From Polyangiaceae bacterium (lineage in GTDB: Bacteria; Myxococcota_A; Polyangia; Polyangiales; Polyangiaceae): a stretch of DNA of 41,940 nucleotides. Both the position numbers and the translations under genes were made by a program. A model generated the notes under the pieces. The model was not told the DNA's origin and did no database searches. It saw only the letters and a list, made by a program, of their open reading frames with translations. The stretch covers positions 1 to 41,940 of the forward strand of contig JAFGIS010000398.1 of assembly GCA_016929495.1 (NCBI GenBank), in the 5' to 3' direction. Below are positions 31,473-40,256 of this stretch, one piece after another. The first letter of the stretch is position 1; each line of letters starts with the position of its first letter.

Positions 31473-32843
31473 CTAGTATGCGAAGGCGGTTTCGTCGCTC
31501 GCGGTTTCGCTCTCGAGCGAGCCAGTCACGACGATGGGGTCGTCATTGCCGACCGTGATGGTGAGTGTATACTCGACCGCCGCGTCGCTGTGGAGGTTTT
31601 CCACACGGGCGGAGTAGTCGTCGCTCCTCGCGGGCGTCTCGAAGTAGACGTTCTCGATGTGGGTTCCGTCAGGATTCGTGCAGGCGTAGAAGTCCTTGGT
31701 CTTCACGACGGAGAACGAGCAGTCGTCGACATCGAGTTGCCCACCGCCGACCTCTTTCGCGTCCCAGTAGATCAAGCCGCTCGGCGTCGTCACGTACAGG
31801 TCCAGATCGGCCATGGCCGTCCAGGACAAGGTGACGGTGATCTTGCCCTCGTGGGCGCAGATCCCGCTCGGCTCCTCCTCCGCGGCTCCCAAGCATGAGA
31901 GACTGCCCGTGCATAGCGTCAGGTCGTCACATTCCTCACCGAGACCCGCGCTACCCCTGCAGATGCCGTCGTCTCCGCACGTCAGCGGCTCGACGCAGGG
32001 TACTTCCGGCGTATCTCCGTCTTCCTCTTGACAGGCCTCGCCCTTCTCGCCGGGCACGACAGCGCACTCGCCTTCAACGCACCTCAGCGCACCATCGCAG
32101 GTGACTGTTTCGTCACACGCATCGCCCACGCCGCCGTGAACGATAGCGCACTCGTCGTCGACGCAGGTCAACAAGCCATCGCAGGTGACTGTTTCGTCAC
32201 ATGCATCGCCCTCGCCGCCGTGGATGACGGTGCACTCTCCGTCGACGCAGGTCAACAACCCATCGCAGGTGACCTGTTCATCGCAATCATCACCCACGCC
32301 GCCGTGGACGATGGCGCACTTCCCGTCCTCGCACGTTAGCAGCCCATCGCAGGTGACCTGTTCATCGCAATCGTCACCTACGCCACCGTGGACGATGGCG
32401 CATTTACCCTCGACGCATGTCAACAGCCCCTCGCACTCCACCTCGTCGCCACAGTCCTCATCAAGGCCCGCGGTCTCCGGCTCCTTGGCGCCGCCTTCAG
32501 CTGTCGAGCCCGCTTGAGCCGTTGCGCCGCCCTGAGGTGCTGCGCCGCCCTTGGCAGTTTCGCCACCCTGAGGTGCTGCGCCGCCCTCGGCTGGTGCGCC
32601 GCCTTGGCCTGTCGTGCCGCCTTCGGCTGGCGCGCCGCCCTCACCGGGGGAGCCGGCCGTCTCCTTGGTGCCGCCAGTAGCCTTGCTGCCGCCAGTGGCC
32701 TTGCTGCCGCCCGTCGCGTTGCCCGAGCCAGCGGCGTTGTTGTCGTTGTCGTTGTCGTTGTCGTCGTCGTCGCCCTTGGATCCGCAGCCCACGAGAACCA
32801 GACCGCAAACCAACGCTAGCGCACCAAGCCTCAGGTGTTTCAT
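31473..32843 (-). CDS. Lipoprotein with five Cys repeats and C-terminal beta domain
   Basis: 456 aa. Lipobox LVGC (lipid Cys20). An Asp/Asn run (25-36) and a Gly/Ala/Thr/Glu linker (37-124) lead to five 28-residue Cys repeats (126-265), each of the form GxGDxCDExVTCDGLLTCxDG and ending CAIVHG. Two more diverged Cys units follow. A C-terminal domain (about 334-456) has strands KITVTLSWTAMADLDLYVTTPSG and VEYTLTITVG and resembles a secreted pre-peptidase-like beta-sandwich. Strong start: AAGGAG at 32852-32857, 8 nt from the ATG. The gene has its own promoter, structured leader and terminator, so it is a separate, probably well-expressed unit. Many Asp/Glu residues suggest metal-ion binding, but this is inference. 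Confidence 0.9.
   Translation of the reverse strand: MKHLRLGALALVCGLVLVGCGSKGDDDDNDNDNDNNAAGSGNATGGSKATGGSKATGGTKETAGSPGEGGAPAEGGTTGQGGAPAEGGAAPQGGETAKGGAAPQGGATAQAGSTAEGGAKEPETAGLDEDCGDEVECEGLLTCVEGKCAIVHGGVGDDCDEQVTCDGLLTCEDGKCAIVHGGVGDDCDEQVTCDGLLTCVDGECTVIHGGEGDACDETVTCDGLLTCVDDECAIVHGGVGDACDETVTCDGALRCVEGECAVVPGEKGEACQEEDGDTPEVPCVEPLTCGDDGICRGSAGLGEECDDLTLCTGSLSCLGAAEEEPSGICAHEGKITVTLSWTAMADLDLYVTTPSGLIYWDAKEVGGGQLDVDDCSFSVVKTKDFYACTNPDGTHIENVYFETPARSDDYSARVENLHSDAAVEYTLTITVGNDDPIVVTGSLESETASDETAFAY
32049..32468 (-). repeat. Five tandem 84-bp units
   Basis: In-frame tandem repeat of 5 x 84 bp coding for residues 126-265. Units 2-5 are most alike, and each has four Cys at fixed places. 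The similarity of neighbouring units at DNA level points to recent duplication or gene conversion. Confidence 0.9.
32736..32771 (-). repeat. GTT/GTC trinucleotide run
   Basis: Twelve in-frame trinucleotides (GTT or GTC on the plus strand) coding for an Asp/Asn run right after the lipid anchor. Slippage would change tether length without shifting frame. Confidence 0.85.
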
Positions 32844-32876
32844 ATGTTCCGCTCCTTAACCCTTCGTTGCCAGACG

Positions 32877-32913
32877 TTCTGCGTCCCGCAGAATGGCGGC
32901 CCGGCAGGGCCGC
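32877..32913 (-). promoter_or_regulatory. Two back-to-back hairpins in the lipoprotein mRNA leader
   Basis: Hairpin 1: 7-bp stem TTCTGCG/CGCAGAA with 3-nt loop (32877-32893). Hairpin 2: 7-bp stem GCGGCCC/GGGCCGC with 4-nt loop (32896-32913). Both are perfect and lie between the predicted transcription start (about 32924) and the ribosome site. Possible mRNA-stabilising or regulatory leader; no known riboswitch fold recognised. Confidence 0.6.
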
Positions 32914-32930
32914 TCTGTCGGTAAGGGGCG

Positions 32931-32959
32931 AATCTATCCCAGAGTCTTGGACCGCACAA
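32931..32959 (-). promoter_or_regulatory. Sigma70-type promoter for the Cys-repeat lipoprotein
   Basis: Minus-strand TTGTGC (32954-32959), 17-nt spacer, TAGATT (32931-32936). The -10 box matches four of six consensus bases and the -35 box three, but the spacing is ideal and the position agrees with the leader hairpins. Confidence 0.5.
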
Positions 32960-33301
32960 GACAACCTCCGTGGGCGTCACGGGCATGGCGATCCAATGTG
33001 GTTGAACTCGCGTTGACCCCTGACAAGCCGATCATGGTCCCGGAGAGTCGCGTACGCGACACCGTGGTGCGCTCGCGGCCGGCCCTTGATTTCTTTCGTC
33101 GGATACGTGGTGGGCAGTTGGCCTACATGTTCGAGTGTTCGCGCGTGTGACGAGAGTCTGCCGGGCGGCGAATTCCAGAAACGCGACGGTCGCCTGAGAG
33201 CCACTGCAGCTCCGGGTGGTCGGTCTGCCTGAACTTCGGGTCCTCCGCCCTCTGGACGCCGAACATGGGAGGCACGCGCCGGGCGCCCAGTGCGGGCGGC
33301 C
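32960..33301. other. Region without recognisable gene
   Basis: About 340 bp upstream of the lipoprotein promoter and beside the gene debris at 33302-33911. Short frames occur on both strands, but none has family-like sequence. Given its neighbours it may be decayed coding DNA. Confidence 0.4.
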
Positions 33302-33427
33302 CTACTTGGCGAGCTTCATCAGCAACTTGTCTGTATTGTTGACCCAGTAGAGCGCTTCGGAGTCGACGGTCAGATACCCCGGCCATTTCGTGTGTGGGCC
33401 CAGGAGCTCCGTTCGGTTCCCACCGGT
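33302..33427 (-). pseudogene. 3' end of a YWTD/beta-propeller-like gene (remnant)
   Basis: Reading the minus strand gives about 41 residues ending at a TAG (33302-33304): a GGN start, then PGYLTVDSEALYWVNN, then DKLLMKLAK. This is the typical last blade of myxobacterial propeller-type lipoproteins (pattern: x-VDSxxxYWxN, ending LMKxAK). Nothing upstream in this frame continues the protein, because DUF4143 coding sequence of the opposite strand begins at about 33423. So only the end of the gene survives. Confidence 0.6.
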
Positions 33428-33911
33428 CCCGCCCTGGTACGAGAATCTCGGCAAATGGCTGGTCAAGTCCCCCAAGATCTACTTCGCCGACACGGGCCTG
33501 CTCTGCCATCTGTTGGGGATTGAGTCGCGCGCCGAGCTCGAGCGTTCGCCCCTCGGCGGCGGGGTATTCGAGGCTGCCGTGGCTTCGGAGCTGGTCAAAT
33601 CCGGAGTGCACTCCGGCCGAGGGCGCTCCCTCCATCATTTTCGTGATCAGCAGGGGCTCGAGGTCGACTTCGTGCTGCCGAGAGCCGGAGGCAAGGCATT
33701 TCTAGTCGAGGCGAAGTCTGCGCGGACGGCGACTCCGGCCGACGCGCGTTCGATCAAGGCGCTGCTCGAGCGGTTCGAGCGCGGTGCTGACGGTGTCGTG
33801 GTCCACCGTTCAGCGCGCGACGCGTCTGCCGCGGCGTCCGTTCTGGCACCGGGAGTCCGCGCGGTGACGCTACAGCGGCTGCTGGACGATCTCGCAGGCC
33901 GCAAACGCTAG
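33421..33911 (+). pseudogene. C-terminal fragment of AAA/DUF4143 ATPase
   Basis: About 163 codons matching the C-terminal DUF4143 part of a family of AAA ATPases of about 400 aa: PPWYENLGKWLVKSPKIYF, DTGLLCHLLGI, GGGVFEAAVASELVK, GLEVDFVL, FLVEAKSA. The N-terminal ATPase domain with Walker A and B (about 230 residues) is missing. The frame opens 33390-33422 with unrelated residues that overlap the antisense propeller remnant. No ribosome site precedes it. A short expressed protein cannot be excluded, because the remaining frame has no stop, but truncation is the simplest reading. Confidence 0.8.
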
Positions 33912-33983
33912 TGGCGCGTCTCCTCGCGCCCCGCCCGGGTGAGGGTGTCGCCGCGGCCAGGAGGCTGGGGGCTAGCCTCGCGT

Positions 33984-35825
33984 TCACCCGCTTCCAGCCA
34001 ACTGATTCACGTCTCTGACTGCCCCCTGCGCCGCGCTGGTCGTCATCAGCGAATACGCGACCAGCGCAGGCGAAATCGGCCGGTCCCGCTCGGGTTTGAA
34101 CGTAGCCTGGCTCCGGCGCCGGTCGAGCTCGCCATCGTCGACGAGCACGGCGATGGTGCGGCTCGGGATATCGATACGGATGCGATCGCCCTCTTGGACC
34201 AGCCCGATGTTGCCCCCCTCGGCAGCCTCGGGCGACACGTGGCCGATGCTGAGGCCCGAAGTGCCTCCGCTGAAGCGGCCGTCGGTGATGAGCGCGCAGG
34301 CCTTGCCCAGGCCCTTCCCCTTGAGAAACGACGTCGGATAGAGCATCTCTTGCATGCCCGGGCCGCCCTTGGGGCCTTCGTAGACGATGACGACCACGTC
34401 ACCCGGCCGGATCTGATCGGCGAGGATGGCGTCCACGGCCGCTTCTTGCGAGTGGAACACGCGCGCCGGACCCTCGAACTCGAGGATGGACGCATCGACG
34501 CCCGCCGTCTTGACGATGCAGCCGTCCAGAGCGATGTTGCCGTAGAGCACCGCCAGGCCACCGTCCGTGCTGTATGCATGCTCGATGTCCCGCACGCAAC
34601 CCTGGACGCGATCGTCATCCGCCGAGGCGTGGTACTTCTGCTGCGAAAAGCCGATCACGGTCGCGACTCCGCCGGGCGCGGCCAGGGCCCGCTGCTTCGC
34701 GGCCTCGCTGGCAGTGGGCCGACGGATATCGTTCTCGTCCAGAGCCTGGTCGAGGGTTCCCGAGTGGACGGTGCCCACCTCGCCGTGGATGAGCCCGGCT
34801 CGGTCGAGCTCGCCCAGGATGGTGAACACTCCGCCGGCGCGATGAACGTCCTCCAGGTGGTGCTCGGACGAGGGCGCCACCTTGCAGATGTTCGGGACCT
34901 TGCGCGACAAGCGGTCGATGTCTCGCATCGTGAAGTCGACTCCGGCCTCGCGCGCGATGGCCAACAGGTGCAGCACCGTGTTGGTGGAACCACCCATGGC
35001 GATGTCGAGCGACATGGCGTTTTCGAACGCGTGGAAGCCCGCGATGCTGCGGGGCAATACGCTCGCGTCGCCTTGGAGATAGTGGCGTTGGGCCATCTGT
35101 ACGATGAGCCGAGCCGCCTGGTCGAATAGACCCCGGCGCAGAGCGTGCGTGGCCAGGAGCGTGCCATTGCCCGGCAACGCCAGCCCGAGCGCTTCGCACA
35201 GGCAGCTCATGCTGTTGGCGGTGAACATCCCGGAGCAGGAGCCGCAGGTGGGACAGGCCACGCGTTCCATGGCCTCGAGCTCTTGATCGCTCACGTTCGG
35301 ATCGCTGGCCGCCACCATGGCGTCGATCAGGTCGAGCTTGCGCACCGCGCCGTTACTTCCGACGTAGAGTCGGCCGGCTTCCATGGGTCCGCCGGTCACG
35401 ACGATGGTCGGGATGTTGAGCCGCATGGCGGCCATGAGCATGCCGGGCGTGATCTTGTCGCAGGCCGGGATGCAGAGCAGCGCATCCGCACAGTGGGCGT
35501 TGACCATGTACTCGACGCTGTCGGCGATGAGCTCGCGGCTCGGCAGAGAATAGAGCATTCCTGTGTGGCCCATGGCGATGCCGTCGTCGATCGCGATGGT
35601 ATTGAACTCGACGCCCCAGCCTCCGCTGGCGTCGATGACAGACTTGGCGCGCTGACCCACGTCGTGCAGGTGAACGTGCCCGGGAACGAACTGGGTGTAG
35701 CTATTGGCGATGGCGATGACGGGCTTGTTCAAGTCGTCGTCGGTCATCCCCGTGGCGCGCCACAGGGCCCGCGCCCCAGCCATGCTGCGCCCTTGTGTCG
35801 TCGTGCGGCTGCGGTATCCGGTCAT
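33984..35825 (-). CDS. ilvD: Dihydroxy-acid dehydratase
   Basis: 613 aa, close to the E. coli IlvD length. It dehydrates 2,3-dihydroxy-isovalerate and -methylvalerate to the 2-keto acids in valine, leucine and isoleucine synthesis, in the cytoplasm, with an Fe-S cluster and Mg2+. Visible motifs: [13 protein letters not shown] (41-53), CDKITPGM with C122-D123-K124, TGGPMEAG, and [15 protein letters not shown] with C191, C194 and C197. The [10 protein letters not shown] site resembles the E. coli-type enzyme more than the plant type. The start [12 protein letters not shown] is chosen because the upstream extension to 36002 would overlap the divergent sugar gene and has no family sequence. Other ilv genes are not in the window. 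Confidence 0.98.
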   Translation of the reverse strand: MTGYRSRTTTQGRSMAGARALWRATGMTDDDLNKPVIAIANSYTQFVPGHVHLHDVGQRAKSVIDASGGWGVEFNTIAIDDGIAMGHTGMLYSLPSRELIADSVEYMVNAHCADALLCIPACDKITPGMLMAAMRLNIPTIVVTGGPMEAGRLYVGSNGAVRKLDLIDAMVAASDPNVSDQELEAMERVACPTCGSCSGMFTANSMSCLCEALGLALPGNGTLLATHALRRGLFDQAARLIVQMAQRHYLQGDASVLPRSIAGFHAFENAMSLDIAMGGSTNTVLHLLAIAREAGVDFTMRDIDRLSRKVPNICKVAPSSEHHLEDVHRAGGVFTILGELDRAGLIHGEVGTVHSGTLDQALDENDIRRPTASEAAKQRALAAPGGVATVIGFSQQKYHASADDDRVQGCVRDIEHAYSTDGGLAVLYGNIALDGCIVKTAGVDASILEFEGPARVFHSQEAAVDAILADQIRPGDVVVIVYEGPKGGPGMQEMLYPTSFLKGKGLGKACALITDGRFSGGTSGLSIGHVSPEAAEGGNIGLVQEGDRIRIDIPSRTIAVLVDDGELDRRRSQATFKPERDRPISPALVAYSLMTTSAAQGAVRDVNQLAGSG

Positions 35826-35961
35826 GACGGCGCATGCTAGTACGCCGCGTCCGTCCAGGCAAAACCCGACGCCTTGCCCGCCCCTCGGGCGCCCGGCCAC
35901 GATGCTTGCGCAGAGTCGGTGGACACCGTAGCATCGGCCAACGAAGGAGCCACGCGCGCCA

Positions 35962-37137
35962 ATGTTCGAAGACGTGTATTGCGGGAAGACGGTCTTGGTC
36001 ACCGGTCACACGGGGTTCAAGGGCTCTTGGCTCAGCGAATGGCTGTGCCTGCTCGGCGCGAAGGTCGTGGGCTTCTCTCTGAAGCCCGACCCAACCACGG
36101 ATCCATGCTACACGAGCCCCTCGCACTTCGATGAGCTTGGCCTGCGCGAGCAGTTGGCCGAGCATGTCGAGGGTGACATCCGCGACTTGGACCACATCAC
36201 CAGAACCATGGCCAAGCACCAGCCCGATTTCGTCTTCCACCTTGCGGCGCAACCCCTGGTCCTGCGCGCCTACAAAGAGCCGTACCTGACGGTGGAAACC
36301 AACGTCACCGGCACGCTCAGCCTGCTCGAGGCGGCACGCTGCCGAAGAACCCCGTGCATCATGATCATGATCACGACGGACAAGGTCTACGAGAATGCCG
36401 GGTGGCTCCATGCGTACAGAGAGCCGGACAAGCTCGGCGGCCACGATACCTACAGCGCGAGCAAGGCGTGCGCGGAGCTCATTGTCTCGTCGTACTGGCA
36501 CTCGTTCTTCCGTCCCCGTTTGCGCGAATGGGGCATCACGGTCACCCCGGTTCGGGGGGGCAATGTGATCGGTGGTGGCGACTGGGCCGAAGACCGAATC
36601 GTGCCGGATGCCATACGGGGCCTTACCCAGAACCGACCCGTCGAGATACGCAACCGACACGCCACGCGCCCGTGGCAACACGTCCTCGAGCTACTGAGCG
36701 GCTACCTGCACCTCGGAGCGCTCATCCATCGTCGAAGGGGCTCGCTGTCGGCGGCCGAGGCCGGCGCCCGAGACATCGAGAGGACAAGCCTCGACGAGCT
36801 TTGTTCGCCCTTCAACTTCGGTCCGTACTTGCCTTCCAATCGATCCGTCGGAGCCCTGGTTCAGGAGATCCTCAAGCATTGGCCCGGGACAGCGACCGAC
36901 AAGAGCATGCCCGGTGCGCCCAGGGAGGCGGGCAAGCTGAACCTAGCGATAGACAAGGCGTACCACACTCTGGGTTGGCAGCCGAAATGGACCTTTGAGC
37001 AGGCCATCGAGCACACCATCGCATGGTATCGCGAGTTTTACGCAGTCGCGCGCGGCCAGCCTGCCGTTGTGCAGGCGCTCACGCAGCGGCAGATCCGAGC
37101 CTACACCGAAGGTTTGACCTACTCGGTCGGCGACTGA
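35962..37137 (+). CDS. rfbG: CDP-glucose 4,6-dehydratase
   Basis: 391 aa extended short-chain dehydrogenase. It converts CDP-glucose to CDP-4-keto-6-deoxyglucose, the first step to dideoxy sugars (such as abequose, paratose, tyvelose) and related lipopolysaccharide sugars. Motifs: NAD-binding [14 protein letters not shown] (15-28), FHLAAQPLV, catalytic YSASKACAE (YxxxK), [19 protein letters not shown], and RPWQHVLE, all typical of this enzyme rather than dTDP-glucose dehydratases. A GGAG lies about 12 nt upstream of the ATG, rather far. It is orphaned: no CDP-glucose synthase (rfbF) or later pathway gene is nearby. It converges with the beta-helix lipoprotein gene (25 nt between stops). Confidence 0.95.
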   Translation: MFEDVYCGKTVLVTGHTGFKGSWLSEWLCLLGAKVVGFSLKPDPTTDPCYTSPSHFDELGLREQLAEHVEGDIRDLDHITRTMAKHQPDFVFHLAAQPLVLRAYKEPYLTVETNVTGTLSLLEAARCRRTPCIMIMITTDKVYENAGWLHAYREPDKLGGHDTYSASKACAELIVSSYWHSFFRPRLREWGITVTPVRGGNVIGGGDWAEDRIVPDAIRGLTQNRPVEIRNRHATRPWQHVLELLSGYLHLGALIHRRRGSLSAAEAGARDIERTSLDELCSPFNFGPYLPSNRSVGALVQEILKHWPGTATDKSMPGAPREAGKLNLAIDKAYHTLGWQPKWTFEQAIEHTIAWYREFYAVARGQPAVVQALTQRQIRAYTEGLTYSVGD

Positions 37138-37162
37138 GATACGCTCGGGGATCCCGGCCGGC

Positions 37163-38815
37163 CTACGGCGGGTACTCGAACGCCCCCGAATCGCAATCGC
37201 CCACCCGTGGCTCGCCGCGCTGGTCGCGCTCCGGGCAGTCCGAGCCGACGTCGATCGCCGGGCTCTCCTCGGGCAGTGCCATGGTCTCGGTGGGCCCACC
37301 GTTGTCCGCCAGGGGCAAGAGCCCGGGATCGGCGAACAGAATGCCCTGGGCGCAGGGGGTATCGGCGTTGCCGTTGTTCTTGACGTCGGGCCATTGGACG
37401 TTGCCGCCGCCGTCGCCGAAGGTCTCGTGGCAGGCCACGGCGCTGTACTCGTTGGCGGTGGTGTTGTTCGAGAAGATGACGTTGGTCAGGGTCACCTTGC
37501 CGCTCTGGCCCTTGAAGATGGCGGGACCGTAGTCGGCGCTGTTCTCGTGGAAGGTGGTGTTGGTGACGTCCACCGTGCCGTTGCCCGCCCACAGGGCCCC
37601 GGCGTTGCCGGGCGTCTCGTTGTTGGCGAACGTGCAGTTCTCGACCTGGGCATCGGTGCCGCCGCCCAGGAAGATCCCGCCGGCGTGGGCGCCGGTGGCA
37701 TTGTCCGAGAACGTGCAGCCGACCAGGGTGAGCGGTACGCCTTCGTGATACACGGTACCTGTCCCGCCGCCGGGGCTGTCCTGCATGTCGTTGCCGCGGA
37801 ACGTAGAGCGGTCGAACCGGGCGCCGCTGCCCTCGAGGTTGTAGGAAAAGAAGGCGCTGCCGTGCACCTTGGCGTGGTTGTTCTCGAAGAGCGCGCCGCA
37901 CAGTACGAAATCGATCGGATCGTCGAGCCACATACGATCGATATAGAGGCCCCCGCCGTTGCCATACTGCCCGTCCTCGCCGTAGGTCGTCGCGGAGTTC
38001 TCTTTGAACACACTGTCGATGACGCGAAGGTTCGTGCTCCGGCTGAGCACGGCTCCGCCGGTCGAACCGCTGTTGCCGACGAACGTACAGCCCGAGATGA
38101 TCGCCTCCGTGAGACCTCCGGCGTAGATCGCGCCGCCGCCGACATCGTGGTCGTCGCTCTCGCTGTGGTTGTTCTGGAACGTGACGTCGATCACTTTCAG
38201 GGTTCCGAACCAAGGATGCAAGAGGCCTGCGCCACTCTCGTTCTCGCTGCCGGCCGGCACGAAGCCGTCGCGAATGGTGAGGCGCTGCAGGACGAGGTCC
38301 ACGTAGTTGTCGAGCTCGATCACACGCGTCTTCGCGCCGCCGCTGAGTGTGATCTCGCCGTTGCCGTCGATGACGAGCGGTTGGGCGACGTAGAGCGTCT
38401 GCTCGAGCTCGATCGTGTGCTCACCGCCGCAGTCGAAGGTCAGCGTGCCTCCGGCCTCGGTGTCGTTGAGCGCGTCCATGGCCGCTTCGAGCGCGTCGGC
38501 GCTGCACGAGTCGGCGGTTCCGTCACCCACCACCTGGATGTCTCCGGTGTGTTCGACCGGCCGCAGTCTACCCGCGCAGCCGGTATCTCCGTCGCCGGGC
38601 GCGCTGGGCGCGCCAGCGCTGCTGTCGTAGCCGGAGCCCGAACCACCGGAGCTGGCTCCACCTCCGTGCTTGGAGCCGCCGGTGCCGTTCGAGTTCGTGG
38701 CGCCGCTACCACCAGCGTTCAAGTCCGGAGGTTGCTGCTTGGAGTCGCTGCCGGAGCAACCGACCGAGAGCAGCAATGACAGCGCCGGTCCCGTCGCAGC
38801 CTTGATCGCGCGCAT
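37163..38815 (-). CDS. Beta-helix lipoprotein with choice-of-anchor Q domain
   Basis: 550 aa from the ATG at 38815. Lipobox SVGC (lipid Cys about 20), Gly/Ser linker to about residue 80, then a right-handed parallel beta-helix built of CTF-x-x-N or CTF-x-D-N turns (GCTFVGN, TFQNNHSES, CTFSDN, CTFANNET, TTFHENSA, VIFSNN). The C-terminus, with NGGPTETMALPEESPAID and QRGEPR...CDSGAFEY, is the pattern annotated as choice-of-anchor Q. It shares the beta-helix idea with the lipoprotein at 73-2427 but is a separate gene without kinase partners. Start without a good ribosome site; Met 10 codons upstream is an alternative. Probably surface-exposed; ligand unknown. Confidence 0.9.
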   Translation of the reverse strand: MRAIKAATGPALSLLLSVGCSGSDSKQQPPDLNAGGSGATNSNGTGGSKHGGGASSGGSGSGYDSSAGAPSAPGDGDTGCAGRLRPVEHTGDIQVVGDGTADSCSADALEAAMDALNDTEAGGTLTFDCGGEHTIELEQTLYVAQPLVIDGNGEITLSGGAKTRVIELDNYVDLVLQRLTIRDGFVPAGSENESGAGLLHPWFGTLKVIDVTFQNNHSESDDHDVGGGAIYAGGLTEAIISGCTFVGNSGSTGGAVLSRSTNLRVIDSVFKENSATTYGEDGQYGNGGGLYIDRMWLDDPIDFVLCGALFENNHAKVHGSAFFSYNLEGSGARFDRSTFRGNDMQDSPGGGTGTVYHEGVPLTLVGCTFSDNATGAHAGGIFLGGGTDAQVENCTFANNETPGNAGALWAGNGTVDVTNTTFHENSADYGPAIFKGQSGKVTLTNVIFSNNTTANEYSAVACHETFGDGGGNVQWPDVKNNGNADTPCAQGILFADPGLLPLADNGGPTETMALPEESPAIDVGSDCPERDQRGEPRVGDCDSGAFEYPP

Positions 38816-38954
38816 GAAATCGAGTCTATCCGAAAAGCGCCGCAATCGTCATGTCGTTAAGCCAATGAGCCGGGGTAGGCAGCGAGGCCCCGACCCACCC
38901 ACATGAATGCGGGGCTAGGCCTGGTGCTGGGGCTGCCCGCGAGGATTTGAGCCC

Positions 38955-40256
38955 CTAGGCCACCCACACCCCCGCCAGCACCTTGCCGCAGTACGGGCAC
39001 TTGTTCCGGTCCAGGCGCAGCGCCTGAACGCTGTAGATCGAGCGTTCGACGAGGACACGGCCGCAGCCGGCGCAGCGCGTGGTCTCGGCCTCTGGGACGC
39101 CGCGTGCGTTGCCGACGTAGACATGCTTCAGACCCTCGGCGCGAGCCACTTCGCGCGCCTTGAGCAGAACTTCGATGGGAGTCGGAGGCAGGCGATCGAG
39201 CTTGTACTCGGGATGGAAACGGGACAAGTGCAGCGGCTGCTCTGGCCCCAACTCTCTGGCCATCCAGCCGCACATGCGACGTATCATGCCCAGGTCGTCG
39301 GTGTAGGTAGGGACGACGAGATGGGTGACCTCGAACCACACCCCCTGAGCTTTGAGTGTGCGCAGTGTGGCCAGAATCGGCTCGAGCTTGCCCTGGTTCA
39401 GCTTGGCGTAGATGTCGTTGCTGTAGGACTTGAGGTTCACGTTGGCCGCATCGAGCACTCCGCACAGCTCGAGCAGGGGCTTGGCCTGGATGTATCCGTT
39501 CGTGATCCACACGTTCTTGATGCCGCGCGCTCGGGCGGCGCGCGCCGTCTCCAGCATGTACTCGTAGAAGGAAATGGGTTCGGAGTACGTGTAGGCGATG
39601 GTCTGGCAGCCCGTCGCTGCCGCGAGCTCGACGACCTGATCCGGAAACATGCTCAGACGAGCCATGTCACCCTCCCCGAGGCGCATCATCACCTCGCGCG
39701 TAGCAACCAGGTCGGGCCCGCTCGCGTCTTTCAGCGCCTCGGGTTCCTTCTGGGATATCTCCCAGTTCTGACAATTGAGGCAGCGCAGGTTGCAGCCCGA
39801 GGTGGCGATCGAGAAGGCGCGCGCGCCCGGCAGAAAGTGAAGCAGCGGCTTCTTCTCGATGGGGTCCACGTGCGCCGAGCAGGGATTGCCATAGGCGAGG
39901 GTGTAGAGCTTGCCCTGATGGTTGACCTTGTTGCGGCAATGGCTGCGGTCGCCCGGCTTGAGCACGCACTCGTTCGGGCACAGGCGGCACTTGACCGCCG
40001 TCCCGAGCGATTCCCAGTACAGGGCCTTTTTGGCCCAGCCGCGTTTCTGCCAACGCTGCCATAGATCGCCGCGCGGCGCATCGCCCGTGAACACCTGACC
40101 GGGCGCGGTCTCGACCGAATCAGCCGGACCCGGCCGGCGCCTGGCGAGCAGCACGACGCCACCTCCGATGAGTACGGCCAACGCGCCACCCTGCAACACG
40201 GCGCGGCGGCCGATCCGTGGGGCGCGCTTCTTCTCCGTCGCCGCCTGGGAGTTCAT
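38955..40256 (-). CDS. amrS: AmmeMemoRadiSam-type radical SAM enzyme with N-terminal export/anchor signal
   Basis: 433 aa. The radical SAM motif is CNLRCLNC (C155, C159, C162) in the context TSGCNLRCLNCQNWEIS. An upstream Cys cluster, CRLCPNEC (90-97) plus C107 and GNPCSAHVDPIEKKPL, is typical of the AmrS/PflA-like group of the AmmeMemoRadiSam system. The C-terminal zinc ribbon is CAGC (395-398) and CPYC (420-423). The N-terminus is unusual: twin Arg (R17-R18) followed by a hydrophobic segment to about residue 38, like a Tat signal or signal anchor, implying a membrane-attached or exported enzyme. The start overlaps the stop of the upstream membrane protein as ATGA, so they are coupled. The partner AMMECR1 and Memo genes are not in the window. 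Substrate unknown. Confidence 0.93.
   Translation of the reverse strand: MNSQAATEKKRAPRIGRRAVLQGGALAVLIGGGVVLLARRRPGPADSVETAPGQVFTGDAPRGDLWQRWQKRGWAKKALYWESLGTAVKCRLCPNECVLKPGDRSHCRNKVNHQGKLYTLAYGNPCSAHVDPIEKKPLLHFLPGARAFSIATSGCNLRCLNCQNWEISQKEPEALKDASGPDLVATREVMMRLGEGDMARLSMFPDQVVELAAATGCQTIAYTYSEPISFYEYMLETARAARARGIKNVWITNGYIQAKPLLELCGVLDAANVNLKSYSNDIYAKLNQGKLEPILATLRTLKAQGVWFEVTHLVVPTYTDDLGMIRRMCGWMARELGPEQPLHLSRFHPEYKLDRLPPTPIEVLLKAREVARAEGLKHVYVGNARGVPEAETTRCAGCGRVLVERSIYSVQALRLDRNKCPYCGKVLAGVWVA

Noticed and set aside
35826..36002. N-terminal extension of ilvD
   Set aside because: It would overlap the start of the divergent sugar dehydratase, and the extra residues do not resemble IlvD.
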